A stretch of DNA of 24,635 bases from Eshraghiella sp964441705 (GCA_964441705.1 CAYTWF010000047.1:1-24635); one strand, 5' to 3'. Counted from the first letter of the stretch, positions 7,437-14,697 are shown. Made by a program: numbers and translations. The notes: generated by a model not told the origin, from the letters alone.

Positions 7437-8596
7437 TTATCTCCTGCCTCTTTCTTCCTTTTAGGCGGTCTAGGACCGAGAAACTGGTAATAAAAAGTTT
7501 TAATCATTCCATTATATATTTTACGGTTCTTGTCTGCCTTCCTGCCTATGTATTTTTCTGTATCCTCATACGAGGTAATTACATAAGCAGACCAGGCATC
7601 AAGCTTTCCATACTGTCTTCCCAGAGCTGAATATATCTCAGGAAGTGCAGCCTTTTCTTCAAGTCTTTCCCCATATGGAGGATTGGTTATTATAAATCCA
7701 TATTTCTTATTATGTGAAAGCTCACTTACCGGTCTCTGCTGAAAATGTATGAGTTTCTCCACACCTGTTCTTTTGGCATTATCCATTGCCACCTTCACAA
7801 TATCTCCATCAATATCATAGCCCTGTATATCCGTATCAATGTCTGTGTCAATCATTTCCTGTGCCTCATCTACACAGTCATACCACAGCTGTCTGTCAAT
7901 AATATTCGTCCACTGCTCAGCAGTAAAAGAACGATTCATACCCGGTGCAATATTAGCGGCAATCATAGCAGCCTCAATTGCAATTGTTCCGCTGCCGCAG
8001 AACGGGTCTACAAGTATTCTGTCCTTATGCCACGGTGTAAGCATAATAAGGGCTGCGGCAAGTGTCTCAGATATTGGTGCCTTTCCAGCCTGTATTCTAT
8101 AGCCTCTTTTATGCAGAGAATCCCCTGTAGTATCAAGACATACCGTTGCCTCATCCTTATTAAGGAATATTCTTACCGGATAATCATTACCATCCTCTGC
8201 AAACCATTCCTTATTATATTTCTGCTTCATTCTCTCAACCATTGCCTTCTTGACAATTGACTGAATATCAGATGGTGAAAACAGCTTGCTGTTAACTGAT
8301 GTTGCTTTGGTTACCCAGAATTTGCCATTCTCAGGAATATATTCCTCCCATGGGCAGGCCTTAATGTTCTCAAAAAGCTCATCATATGTACATGCTTTAA
8401 ATCGTCCCACGCATATAAGCACTCTCTCTGCAGTACGTAAAAAAATGTTGGCACGGCAAACCGCGTCAGCATCTCCGGTAAAGGTTATTCTTCCATCCTC
8501 AACCCTGTCTATATCATATCCCAGGTCAATAACTTCTCTTTTTAATACTGCTTCCAGCCCAAAATGGCATGGTAAAATAATAGGAAATGTTTTCAT
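7433..8596 (-). CDS. THUMP-domain class I rRNA methyltransferase (RlmL N-terminal/YpsC-like)
   Basis: This 387-residue protein has an N-terminal ferredoxin-like plus THUMP region (about 1-160), which binds RNA. The Rossmann methyltransferase domain follows, with DPFCGSGTIAIEAAM (197-211) for S-adenosylmethionine and TNPPYGERL (304-312), the NPPY motif of N2-guanine and amino methyltransferases. Family homologs (YpsC, N-terminal half of RlmL) methylate 23S rRNA G2445; this target is inferred by homology. The ATG has GAGGAT upstream. It is first in an operon with the membrane protease, RdgB and the metallophosphoesterase, and its stop overlaps the protease start by 4 nt. Confidence 0.92.
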   Translation of the reverse strand: MKTFPIILPCHFGLEAVLKREVIDLGYDIDRVEDGRITFTGDADAVCRANIFLRTAERVLICVGRFKACTYDELFENIKACPWEEYIPENGKFWVTKATSVNSKLFSPSDIQSIVKKAMVERMKQKYNKEWFAEDGNDYPVRIFLNKDEATVCLDTTGDSLHKRGYRIQAGKAPISETLAAALIMLTPWHKDRILVDPFCGSGTIAIEAAMIAANIAPGMNRSFTAEQWTNIIDRQLWYDCVDEAQEMIDTDIDTDIQGYDIDGDIVKVAMDNAKRTGVEKLIHFQQRPVSELSHNKKYGFIITNPPYGERLEEKAALPEIYSALGRQYGKLDAWSAYVITSYEDTEKYIGRKADKNRKIYNGMIKTFYYQFLGPRPPKRKKEAGDN

Positions 8597-8622
8597 TGGT
8601 ATCCTCGCTCTCTATACCTATT

Positions 8623-8652
8623 AATATAGTGCTTATCAGCATATAATGTCAA
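8623..8652 (-). promoter_or_regulatory. Sigma-A promoter of the methyltransferase operon
   Basis: On the minus strand TTGACA (8647-8652) and TATATT (8623-8628) are 18 nt apart. The start codon lies 26 nt beyond the -10. The -35 begins only 6 nt after the rhodanese stop codon, and no terminator intervenes. Confidence 0.72.
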
Positions 8653-8658
8653 CGCATT

Positions 8659-8970
8659 TTAGCCTTTCACAAGATATTTCCCTCTGTATGAGCCGATTCC
8701 ACCTATTAACGCTCTTACAGTATATCCCAGGTCAAATAATTCCTTAGCCGCAAGAAGACTGGTTCCACCATGCTGGCAATACAGTACCAGCGTCAGGTCT
8801 GATGGCATCTTATTGTAGGTTTTCTCCAGCTTTTCAAAGGGAATATTAATTGCATTCTCTATGTGCTTTCTATCATAATCCTTCTTATCTCTTACATCTA
8901 TAATAAGTGCCTTTTTACTGTTAACATATTTATCTATTTCCTGTGAATTAATTGTACCAAATCTTAACAT
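8659..8970 (-). CDS. Single-domain rhodanese-like protein
   Basis: This 103-residue protein consists of one rhodanese fold: IIDVRDKKDYDRKHIENAINIPF (23-45) is the typical N-terminal block, and the active loop CQHGGTS holds Cys65. It has no signal peptide, so it is cytoplasmic. Such small proteins (GlpE/PspE-like) carry a persulfide on the loop Cys and move sulfur between donors and acceptors. The loop starts C-x-H-G rather than the CRSG/CxxGxR forms seen in many sulfurtransferases, so acceptor specificity is uncertain. It is a single gene between the Asn/Ser-rich gene and the methyltransferase operon. Its ribosome binding site is weak (GACGGGTG). Confidence 0.85.
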   Translation of the reverse strand: MLRFGTINSQEIDKYVNSKKALIIDVRDKKDYDRKHIENAINIPFEKLEKTYNKMPSDLTLVLYCQHGGTSLLAAKELFDLGYTVRALIGGIGSYRGKYLVKG

Positions 8971-8999
8971 AATTTTACACCCGTCTGCTCTTTGATATT

Positions 9000-9029
9000 A
9001 TTATATTCACTGCTTTCATGTCCTGCCAA
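9000..9029 (-). promoter_or_regulatory. Probable promoter of the rhodanese gene
   Basis: On the minus strand TTGGCA (9024-9029) is followed after 18 nt by TATAAT (9000-9005), 29 nt before the rhodanese ATG. It sits just after the strong hairpin that ends the Asn/Ser-rich gene, which supports separate transcription. Confidence 0.6.
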
Positions 9030-9040
9030 TATTCATAACA

Positions 9041-9061
9041 GGGCGGTCCTAAAGACCGCCC
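9041..9061 (-). terminator. GC-rich hairpin after the Asn/Ser-rich gene
   Basis: A perfect 8-bp stem GGGCGGTC/GACCGCCC with a 5-nt loop begins 8 nt past the stop codon of the Asn/Ser-rich gene. The following minus-strand sequence (TGTTATGAATATT) is only moderately T-rich. It is a likely terminator or mRNA-stabilising 3' hairpin. Confidence 0.6.
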
Positions 9062-9069
9062 GCACATAA

Positions 9070-9399
9070 TTAATTCTCTGATGAATAGCTGCTGTTCTCT
9101 GAGCAGTTGCCAGTTGTGTTTCTGCTGGAATTTCTGCCTGAGTTTCTGCTGCTGTTGCTTGAATTGTTGTTGCTTGTATTACTGGAATTATTGTTGCTTG
9201 TGTTACTTGAGTTGTTCTGGTTGTTGTTGCTTGTGTTGCTGGAGTTGTTCTGGTTGTTGTTGCTTGTGTTGCTGGAATTGTTCTGATTATTGTTGCTTGT
9301 GTTATAGCTTGAGTTGTTGCTTGTGTTGGAAGACCTATTGTTCTGGCTGGTGTTTGATGAATTTGATTCGTTTGATGAATTAGTAGTGTTTCTTGACAT
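9070..9399 (-). CDS. Asn/Ser-rich low-complexity repeat protein
   Basis: This 109-residue protein is built almost wholly from Asn and Ser with some Thr, Gln, Arg and a single Cys (in GNCSEN). It has no signal peptide, membrane segment or known domain. Its middle repeats an 11-residue unit, NTSNNNQNNSS, and then an 8-residue unit, NTSNNNSS, so the DNA repeats in multiples of three. This frame is chosen because AAGGAGA lies 9-10 nt before its ATG and the hairpin at 9041-9061 closely follows its stop; the competing frame has no such site. Asn/Ser/Gln-rich chains tend to be disordered or aggregation-prone. I recall similar short proteins annotated as hypothetical in Lachnospiraceae. Function unknown. 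Confidence 0.75.
   Translation of the reverse strand: MSRNTTNSSNESNSSNTSQNNRSSNTSNNSSYNTSNNNQNNSSNTSNNNQNNSSNTSNNNQNNSSNTSNNNSSNTSNNNSSNSSRNSGRNSSRNTTGNCSENSSYSSEN
9157..9309. repeat. In-frame 24/33-bp tandem repeats in the Asn/Ser-rich gene
   Basis: Two perfect 33-bp copies occupy 9211-9243 and 9244-9276, with a diverged copy at 9277-9309. Shorter 24-bp relatives of the same core (GGAATTATTGTTGCTTGTGTT-like) lie at 9157-9204. All lengths are multiples of three, so copy-number change would lengthen or shorten the protein without a frameshift. This also keeps the other frames open and explains the false ORFs there. Confidence 0.85.
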
Positions 9400-9587
9400 A
9401 ATACAATCTCCTTTTCATACATAAATTTAAGTACAGATTCTATTATTATCATTAATACAAAATATATACACTTAAAAGCAAAAGTTTTTGTTGCAATTTT
9501 TTACCTGACGCAATATAATGATTCATGTAGAAGACAAATATGTTTTCTATTTTATAACCCCTTATTAATTATTTATACTCCCCTCAT
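9400..9587. other. AT-rich intergenic region upstream of the Asn/Ser-rich gene
   Basis: The span carries the promoter region of the Asn/Ser-rich gene but no clean sigma-A pair. TTGCAA and TATATT elements are visible on the minus strand at unsuitable spacing (24 nt). No open reading frame with a ribosome binding site, tRNA or repeat was recognised. A sporulation or other alternative sigma promoter is possible but not demonstrated. Confidence 0.4.
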
Positions 9588-9623
9588 TAAAATAGCAAGT
9601 GGCTCCCCCCACTTGCTATTTTA
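9588..9623 (-). terminator. Terminator hairpin of the flippase-like gene
   Basis: A 15-bp perfect inverted repeat (arms 9588-9602 and 9609-9623, core AGCAAGTGG/CCACTTGCT) with a 6-nt loop lies 20 nt after the stop codon of the membrane protein gene. The T-run of the minus-strand transcript is partly contained in the stem (GCTATTTTAATG). Confidence 0.8.
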
Positions 9624-9642
9624 CCGTCTATCTTTAATTAAT

Positions 9643-10695
9643 TTATTCGTCTGTCTCAAGCTTCTGCATACCCTGCACGCCATTTTTTCTTGCGTCTCTT
9701 CCAACAATTGCCATAATAACCATACTTACCAGAAATGGAATACAGTAGGTTGAAAGTCTATACAAAATCATGCATGAGCCTGCCATTACCTTTCCAAAAA
9801 CTGCTGCAAATACAAGTGAGAATACCACCTCAAGTGAGCCTACACCACCGGAGGTTGGAATAACTCCCATTATAAGCTGCATAAGCGCAGTAATTGTTAA
9901 TGCCTCGCTGATGGTAACACCGCCAAGGCTTCCGCCTGCTGCATATATCGCTATTGTTGGAATAACATACCAGCAGCTCATCTTTAATACATTAATTGCC
10001 CCAAGCAAAAGCCATGCTGCCGGGTCATGAATTATTTTTCTGGTAGCCTCTCTGAGCTTATCAATCTGAAACTTAAGCTTCTCCGCAAAATCAGCAAATC
10101 TGGTCCTTCCAAGGGTAACATCTACCAGCTTAAAAACAAGTCTGTGAAACCAGCCTGCCGTACACATCAATATAAGGAAAATAATTATTCCTATACTAAG
10201 TGCAACTCCAATATATATATACACAAAGGTATTGGAAAAATGCTTCATAAAAAAGCTATTGTTAATAACAAGCATTACAACTGCGTATACAACAATTATA
10301 GTCTTATGGAAAATATATGGCATTGTTACAATTCCAAAGCCCTTGCCTGCATCAATCCCTTTTCTATGAAGGTAAAGCACCTGTGCCGGCTTGATTCCCG
10401 CGCCGAAGGTGGTTACATTGAAAAATATGCTCATATATGCTACAGATGCACATCTTACAAAGCTGATTCTGTAGCCCTCTTTTTTAAATAAAATAATATA
10501 AATAAATGCGTCCACAACATAATACATATTCCCGAGGAAAACAAGCCCAAGGAAAATATATATATTAGTATGTGACAACTGGGCAAGAATATCCTTATAG
10601 GAATCCTTAAACATAAAATACAAAATCGCTATCATAATAAGAACAACTGCTATCTGTACTATTAACTTGATACGTCCTTTTTTCTTCTCGCTCAT
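9643..10695 (-). CDS. Flippase-like integral membrane protein (LPG synthase TM / UPF0104 family)
   Basis: This 350-residue protein has about eight hydrophobic segments, a basic N-terminus and an Asp/Glu-rich C-terminal tail. The family signatures are visible: NVTTFGAGIKPAQVLYLHRKG (93-113) and PTSGGVGSLE (280-289), the equivalent of the PGGLGxxE block shared by the YbhN/AglD/MprF transmembrane domain. Members of this family flip or handle lipids; the MprF homolog moves lysyl-phosphatidylglycerol. The aminoacyl-transferase half of MprF is absent, so this is a stand-alone membrane domain and its lipid cannot be named. It follows the tRNA-Arg terminator, has a GAGGT site close to its ATG, and ends at a strong hairpin. 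No clear promoter was found in the 35-nt gap. Confidence 0.85.
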   Translation of the reverse strand: MSEKKKGRIKLIVQIAVVLIMIAILYFMFKDSYKDILAQLSHTNIYIFLGLVFLGNMYYVVDAFIYIILFKKEGYRISFVRCASVAYMSIFFNVTTFGAGIKPAQVLYLHRKGIDAGKGFGIVTMPYIFHKTIIVVYAVVMLVINNSFFMKHFSNTFVYIYIGVALSIGIIIFLILMCTAGWFHRLVFKLVDVTLGRTRFADFAEKLKFQIDKLREATRKIIHDPAAWLLLGAINVLKMSCWYVIPTIAIYAAGGSLGGVTISEALTITALMQLIMGVIPTSGGVGSLEVVFSLVFAAVFGKVMAGSCMILYRLSTYCIPFLVSMVIMAIVGRDARKNGVQGMQKLETDE

Positions 10696-10730
10696 AATAC
10701 CTCACTATTTTCTACAGGCTGCCTGAAACT

Positions 10731-10759
10731 AAAAAAACCTGTCAATTACTTGACAGGTT
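10731..10759 (-). terminator. Intrinsic terminator of tRNA-Arg(ACG)
   Basis: On the minus strand a 9-bp stem AACCTGTCA/TGACAGGTT with a 6-nt loop is followed by a run of seven T residues that starts within the stem. It lies 5 nt after the tRNA 3' end and before the flippase-like gene. Confidence 0.92.
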
Positions 10760-10764
10760 CAAAG

Positions 10765-10838
10765 CGCGCCAGAGAGGATTCGAACCCCCGACACCACGGT
10801 CCGTAGCCGTGCGCTCTATCCAGCTGAGCTACTAGCGC
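10765..10838 (-). tRNA. tRNA-Arg(ACG)
   Basis: A full cloverleaf is visible: acceptor GCGCTAG/CTGGCGC (one G-T pair), D-arm with AGCTCAGCTGGATAGAGC, anticodon stem CACGG/CCGTG around CTACGGA (anticodon ACG, read as ICG after A34 deamination), and T-loop GGTTCGAATCC. It is a monocistronic tRNA with its own promoter and terminator. CCA is not encoded. Confidence 0.97.
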
Positions 10839-10849
10839 ATATGCATTGC

Positions 10850-10881
10850 AGAATCAATAGCTTTGCAACATCATTGATTCT
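10850..10881. repeat. Inverted repeat overlapping the tRNA-Arg promoter
   Basis: AGAATCAAT (10850-10858) and ATTGATTCT (10873-10881) form a perfect 9-bp inverted repeat 14 nt apart. The second arm contains five of the six bases of the -10 element, and the first lies in the transcribed leader before the tRNA. Confidence 0.65.
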
Positions 10882-10905
10882 ACAATGTTAATTGAAAGTT
10901 GTCAA
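10877..10905 (-). promoter_or_regulatory. Sigma-A promoter of tRNA-Arg(ACG)
   Basis: On the minus strand TTGACA (10900-10905) and TAGAAT (10877-10882) are exactly 17 nt apart. The tRNA 5' end lies 38 nt beyond the -10. The -35 starts 5 nt after the stop codon of the nicotinate phosphoribosyltransferase gene, with no terminator in between. Confidence 0.82.
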
Positions 10906-10910
10906 GTATT

Positions 10911-12368
10911 TTATGCAAACTTTGCAAGCAAATCCTGTTTGGTTCTATATAATTCCATTGAAAGGTCCACATAATGAAGATGTGGATTCTCAAAACGCTG
11001 TTCCTCCGGCCATACTGTTGTAGCCAGCTGGTCCTTGACCTTCTGCTGAATCTCCTTAAGTGACGGAAGCTCATATACAAGCTCTCCATCCTTAAATATC
11101 TGTTTCTGCAGCTTCTCACATGTAAAGTTGGTAAATGACCTGCGCTTCCAAGGCTTAATCTCATCCATATATGGATATGGCTCATCCGGGTTAATTACCT
11201 CGTCTGCAAGTGTAACTACATCAGCAATTCCATAGCCACTTTCCTTATCATATATTCTCCAAAGGGACTTAAAGCCTGGGTTGGTTATTTTCTCAACATT
11301 CTCTGATATCTTAATCTTCGGTTCAAAGCTGCCGTCTTCTCTTTCCACTGCTGCCAGCTTGTACACTCCGCCAAATACAGGTTCAGACTTGGCAGTAATC
11401 ATTCTCTCACCAACACCATAGGAGTCAATTCTTGCCCCCTGCTCATTAAGAGAGGTAATAAGGTACTCATCAATACTGTTAGATACAACTATCTTACAGT
11501 CCTGACAGCCTGCATCATCAAGAATCCTTCTAACCCTCTTAGTCAGATATGCAAGGTCACCGCTGTCAATTCTGATTCCGGCAAGTCTTTTGCCCATTGG
11601 CTCAAGAACCTCCTTAGCGACTCTGATTGCATTATGAATTCCACTTTCAAGAACGTTATAGGTATCTATTAAAAGAATACATGCATCAGGATATACCTCT
11701 GCATAAGCCTTAAATGCCTCAAACTCATTATCAAAAAACTGTACAAAGGAATGTGCCATTGTACCAACTGCCGGTACGCCAAACATTTCATCTGATATAG
11801 CTGTTGCTGTTGCACCAACTCCACCAATATAGCATGCTCTTGCACCATATATTGCAGCATCGCTTCCCTGTGCTCTTCTTGCACCAAACTCCATAATAGA
11901 AGCCTTGCCTGCTGCCCTTACAATTCTGTTGGCCTTGGTTGCAATAAGGGACTGGTGATTAATTGTAAGTAAAAGCATTGTCTCTATTAACTGAGCATCA
12001 ATTAATGGAGCCACAACTGTTACAAGTGGTGTATTGGGATACACAATTGTTCCTTCTGGAACTGCGTATATATCACCCTTGAACTTAAAGCCCTTCAGAT
12101 ACTCCAGAAACCCTTCATCAAACATATTCCTGCTTCTGAGATACTCAATGTCACTTTCGGTAAAAGAAAAGTTCTGAATATAATTAACAAGCTGCTCAAG
12201 ACCGGCACAGATAACAAAACCGCCCTCATCAGGATTACGTCTGTAGAACATATCAAATACTACCTTCTTCTCCTTATAGCCCTTGACAAAATATCCATTA
12301 CTCATTGTCAGCTCATAAAAATCCATAAGCATGGTTAAATTTCTGTTGTCCTCAATAAACTTATTCAT
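10911..12368 (-). CDS. pncB: Nicotinate phosphoribosyltransferase
   Basis: This 485-residue cytoplasmic enzyme joins nicotinate and PRPP to form nicotinate mononucleotide, the entry step of the Preiss-Handler NAD salvage pathway. Family markers include LTMLMDFYELTMSNGYF near the N-terminus, EFGARRAQGSDAAIYGARACYIGGVGATAT in the middle, and RIDSGDLAYLTKRVRRIL, the phosphate-binding segment. The length fits the long Firmicute-type NAPRTase, which carries a C-terminal extension. It has its own promoter and a leader of only about 30 nt, so no riboswitch fits upstream. The ribosome binding site is modest (AGGAAAAG). It stands alone between the hydrogenase operon and tRNA-Arg. Confidence 0.94.
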   Translation of the reverse strand: MNKFIEDNRNLTMLMDFYELTMSNGYFVKGYKEKKVVFDMFYRRNPDEGGFVICAGLEQLVNYIQNFSFTESDIEYLRSRNMFDEGFLEYLKGFKFKGDIYAVPEGTIVYPNTPLVTVVAPLIDAQLIETMLLLTINHQSLIATKANRIVRAAGKASIMEFGARRAQGSDAAIYGARACYIGGVGATATAISDEMFGVPAVGTMAHSFVQFFDNEFEAFKAYAEVYPDACILLIDTYNVLESGIHNAIRVAKEVLEPMGKRLAGIRIDSGDLAYLTKRVRRILDDAGCQDCKIVVSNSIDEYLITSLNEQGARIDSYGVGERMITAKSEPVFGGVYKLAAVEREDGSFEPKIKISENVEKITNPGFKSLWRIYDKESGYGIADVVTLADEVINPDEPYPYMDEIKPWKRRSFTNFTCEKLQKQIFKDGELVYELPSLKEIQQKVKDQLATTVWPEEQRFENPHLHYVDLSMELYRTKQDLLAKFA

Positions 12369-12405
12369 TTTCTTTTCCTATCCCTTTTTACGTAAGATTT
12401 TCTAC

Positions 12406-12434
12406 ATAGTAAACTTATTTTATACTTATGTCAA
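12406..12434 (-). promoter_or_regulatory. Sigma-A promoter of pncB
   Basis: On the minus strand TTGACA (12429-12434) and TACTAT (12406-12411) are 17 nt apart, 37 nt before the pncB ATG. The -35 starts 22 nt after the hypE stop. No terminator hairpin separates hypE from pncB, so some read-through from the hydrogenase operon is possible. Confidence 0.7.
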
Positions 12435-12456
12435 ATAAACTTTTTATAAAATATCA

Positions 12457-13437
12457 TCAGCAGATTCGTGGAAGTCCCTCTCCAATAAGAACACTTACCT
12501 TTCTTTTTCCTCCAAGTCTGGTTGTCATTGTAACACCGCTTCCAGAAGTAACACTTCCAATTACCGCTGCATCCCTGCCATATCGTGACTCTCTGATAAT
12601 TGACAATGCCCTCTGCGCCTGTTTTTCCGGAACAATTGCTGTCATTTTGCCTTCATTGCCCATATGCATAGGGTCAAGACCAAGTATTTTACAAAATGCT
12701 CTTACCTGTTCACTTACCGGTATGGCCGCCTCTTCAATATTCATTCCACAGTGGCTTGAGTCAGCCAGCTCATTAAGCACAGTGCCTAATCCACCCCTGG
12801 TAATATCCCTCATACAATGAACGTCAATTCCGCCATTAATCAGCCCCATTACCATCTCGTTAAGCGGTGCATTGTCACTTTCAATTGAATTATCAATATT
12901 CATTCGGCTGCTAAGAATTGCTGCATGATGGTCTCCCATGGTTCCTGACACAATAATTACATCTCCAGGTTCACAAAGCGTGGCTGATACATTAACCTTA
13001 TCCTCCACAAAACCAACCCCTGTAGTATTAATATACAGGCCCTGGTTTCCCTCAACAACCTTGGTATCTCCTGCAACCACTATTACGCCTGCTTCTTTTG
13101 CCGTTGCCGCCATGGACGCTACCAGTTTTTTTAGTTCTTCAATATCCATACCCTCTTCAATTATAAAGCCACAGGTAATGTACTGAGGTACTGCCCCTCG
13201 CATTAGCAGGTCGTTAACTGTACCACATATACACAGTCTTCCAATATCTCCACCCGGAAAGCTTAAAGGAGTTACAACAAAGCTGTCTGTTGTTATGGCA
13301 ATTTTTTTGCTGCCACTAACTACTGCGCAATCCTCCATCTGGTTCAATACCGGGTTGGAAAATGCCCCTGCAAAAACATTATCTATTAATTCTCCTGTGG
13401 AAGCCCCGCCGCTTCCGTGTGCCATTGTTATTTTCAT
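12457..13437 (-). CDS. hypE: Hydrogenase maturation protein HypE
   Basis: HypE dehydrates the thiocarboxamide on its C-terminal Cys (made by HypF) to a thiocyanate that donates the CN ligands of the [NiFe] centre. The start used here gives 326 residues beginning MKITMAHGSGG, the usual HypE N-terminus, 1 nt after the hypD stop. A 71-codon upstream extension (to 13650) would overlap hypD and has no support. The PurM-like ATP-binding blocks GDIGRLCICGTVNDLLMRGA and GDTKVVEG and the segment RDITRGGLGTVLNEL are present. The protein ends in the diagnostic PRIC, with the acceptor Cys as last residue. It is the last gene of the ech-hyp operon. Confidence 0.96.
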   Translation of the reverse strand: MKITMAHGSGGASTGELIDNVFAGAFSNPVLNQMEDCAVVSGSKKIAITTDSFVVTPLSFPGGDIGRLCICGTVNDLLMRGAVPQYITCGFIIEEGMDIEELKKLVASMAATAKEAGVIVVAGDTKVVEGNQGLYINTTGVGFVEDKVNVSATLCEPGDVIIVSGTMGDHHAAILSSRMNIDNSIESDNAPLNEMVMGLINGGIDVHCMRDITRGGLGTVLNELADSSHCGMNIEEAAIPVSEQVRAFCKILGLDPMHMGNEGKMTAIVPEKQAQRALSIIRESRYGRDAAVIGSVTSGSGVTMTTRLGGKRKVSVLIGEGLPRIC

Positions 13438-13438
13438 T

Positions 13439-14485
13439 CTATCTGCCTCTCTGGTTAACATAATAATTAAAACAGCTTCCCTCCGTAGATACCATACAGG
13501 CTCCCTGTGGAGTGTCCGGGGTACATATTTTGCCATACAGCGGGCATTGCACAGGTGATTTACGGCCCGTAATAACATCAGGACATGAGCAGCCTGCATT
13601 AACAAGGCTGTCACTGACAAGCTCTCTGCTTCCCGCATCATATAATTCATATTCTTTTCTTAATGCCATTCCTGAGTTACCTATAATTCCAAGTCCCCGC
13701 CAGGCTGCATCGCACTGCTCAAAATATTGTGCCACCTTTTTTTGTGCCTGTTCATTAGGCTCCTCTTTGACGGCTCTTGGATACATATTGCGCACCAATG
13801 GCTGATTGTGAAGCTTGACCAGTGCATAGATTGCTGCCAAAAGCTCCTCACCCTCAAAGCCTGCAACTACAAATGGCAGGCTGTATTTCTGCGCCAGTGG
13901 CTCATATATTCTGCTGCCGGTTATAACGCTTACATGTCCCGGTGCTATGAATCCGGAAAGTGAATTGCTCTCCTGGCAGACTCTGTCTATTACTGCAGGC
14001 ATTGTTTTAAGTGCTGTAAGCAGTCTGATATTTTTAATTTTTCTTTTTATGGCCTCCTCAAGCAAAAGAGCATACACCGGGGTTGTTGTCTCAAATCCCA
14101 CTGCCGCAAATACATATGTGCACCCGCAATCCTTTTCTGCCATCTCAAGTATCTCAAGAGGTGAATATATCATACGTACATGTCCACCCTCAGCCATTGC
14201 CTCCCTAAGATTTTTGCGGCTTCCACGAACTCTTATCATATCGCCAAAGGTAACCACACATGTGTCCTTAAGCATTGCCAGCTCCACCAGTCTGTCAATA
14301 TACGCAGCTACCGTTACGCATACAGGGCAGCCTGGTCCCGATACAAGATGAATTCGTTGGGAAAGCATATCTGCAATTCCATTCTCCGAAATAGACGCAG
14401 TATGAGTCCCGCACACCTCCATGAAATACAGCTCAGCTCCAGCATATTGTCTTAGATAATCCTTAATATATCCAATATCCGGCAT
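13439..14485 (-). CDS. hypD: Hydrogenase maturation protein HypD
   Basis: This 348-residue iron-sulfur protein works with HypC as the scaffold on which Fe receives its CN and CO ligands. Characteristic motifs are CGTHT near the N-terminus, GPGCPVCVT in the first third, GFETTTP in the middle, GFIAPGHVSVI, and a Cys-rich C-terminal part (CSCPDVITGRKSPVQCPLYGKICTP) that binds the [4Fe-4S] cluster. The start overlaps the hypC stop by one base (TAATG). The gene is full length and intact. Confidence 0.97.
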   Translation of the reverse strand: MPDIGYIKDYLRQYAGAELYFMEVCGTHTASISENGIADMLSQRIHLVSGPGCPVCVTVAAYIDRLVELAMLKDTCVVTFGDMIRVRGSRKNLREAMAEGGHVRMIYSPLEILEMAEKDCGCTYVFAAVGFETTTPVYALLLEEAIKRKIKNIRLLTALKTMPAVIDRVCQESNSLSGFIAPGHVSVITGSRIYEPLAQKYSLPFVVAGFEGEELLAAIYALVKLHNQPLVRNMYPRAVKEEPNEQAQKKVAQYFEQCDAAWRGLGIIGNSGMALRKEYELYDAGSRELVSDSLVNAGCSCPDVITGRKSPVQCPLYGKICTPDTPQGACMVSTEGSCFNYYVNQRGR

Positions 14486-14697
14486 TACAGCTCCTCCAGT
14501 TCATCAAAAAGCTCCAGCATTTCCTCTGCTTCCTTCTGCTTCATAACCTGAATTATCATGCCTGCATGCACAAGCACATAATCCCCTATATTAACGTTAA
14601 CTATTCCTGCATGTGCCTTGACTCTGTTGCCATTATAGTTGACTGTTGCCATTCCATCTTCTATTGTCTCTACTATTCCAGGTGCTGCTACACACAT
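14485..14697 (-). CDS. hypC: Hydrogenase maturation chaperone HypC
   Basis: This 70-residue protein begins MCVAAPG, the HypC signature in which Cys2 (after Met removal) binds Fe and the hydrogenase large subunit. The rest is a small beta-barrel with VNIGDYVLVHAGMIIQ, also typical. HypC carries the Fe(CN)2CO unit from HypD to the large subunit. The gene overlaps the end of hypF by 10 nt and hypD by 1 nt, which suggests translational coupling. Only one hypC/hybG-type chaperone is present, consistent with one hydrogenase. Confidence 0.96.
   Translation of the reverse strand: MCVAAPGIVETIEDGMATVNYNGNRVKAHAGIVNVNIGDYVLVHAGMIIQVMKQKEAEEMLELFDELEEL

Noticed and set aside
9157..9309. CRISPR array
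   Set aside because: The repeats are directly adjacent, without unique spacers, and lie within a coding frame. No cas genes are in the window.
9081..9383. Cys-rich 100-residue plus-strand reading frame
   Set aside because: It is the complement of Asn/Ser codons in the repeat region, with no ribosome binding site and opposite to all other genes.
9033..9452. 139-residue Thr/Gln/Ala-rich minus-strand reading frame overlapping the Asn/Ser gene
   Set aside because: It stays open only because the repeats are multiples of three. Its start has no ribosome binding site, while the overlapping 9070-9399 frame has a good one and ends just before a hairpin.
12369..12456. NAD-related riboswitch upstream of pncB
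   Set aside because: The promoter leaves a leader of only about 30 nt, too short for a known riboswitch, and no conserved hairpin is visible.
13438..13650. 71-codon N-terminal extension of hypE
   Set aside because: It would lie inside hypD. The standard HypE N-terminus begins at MKITMAHG, 1 nt after the hypD stop.
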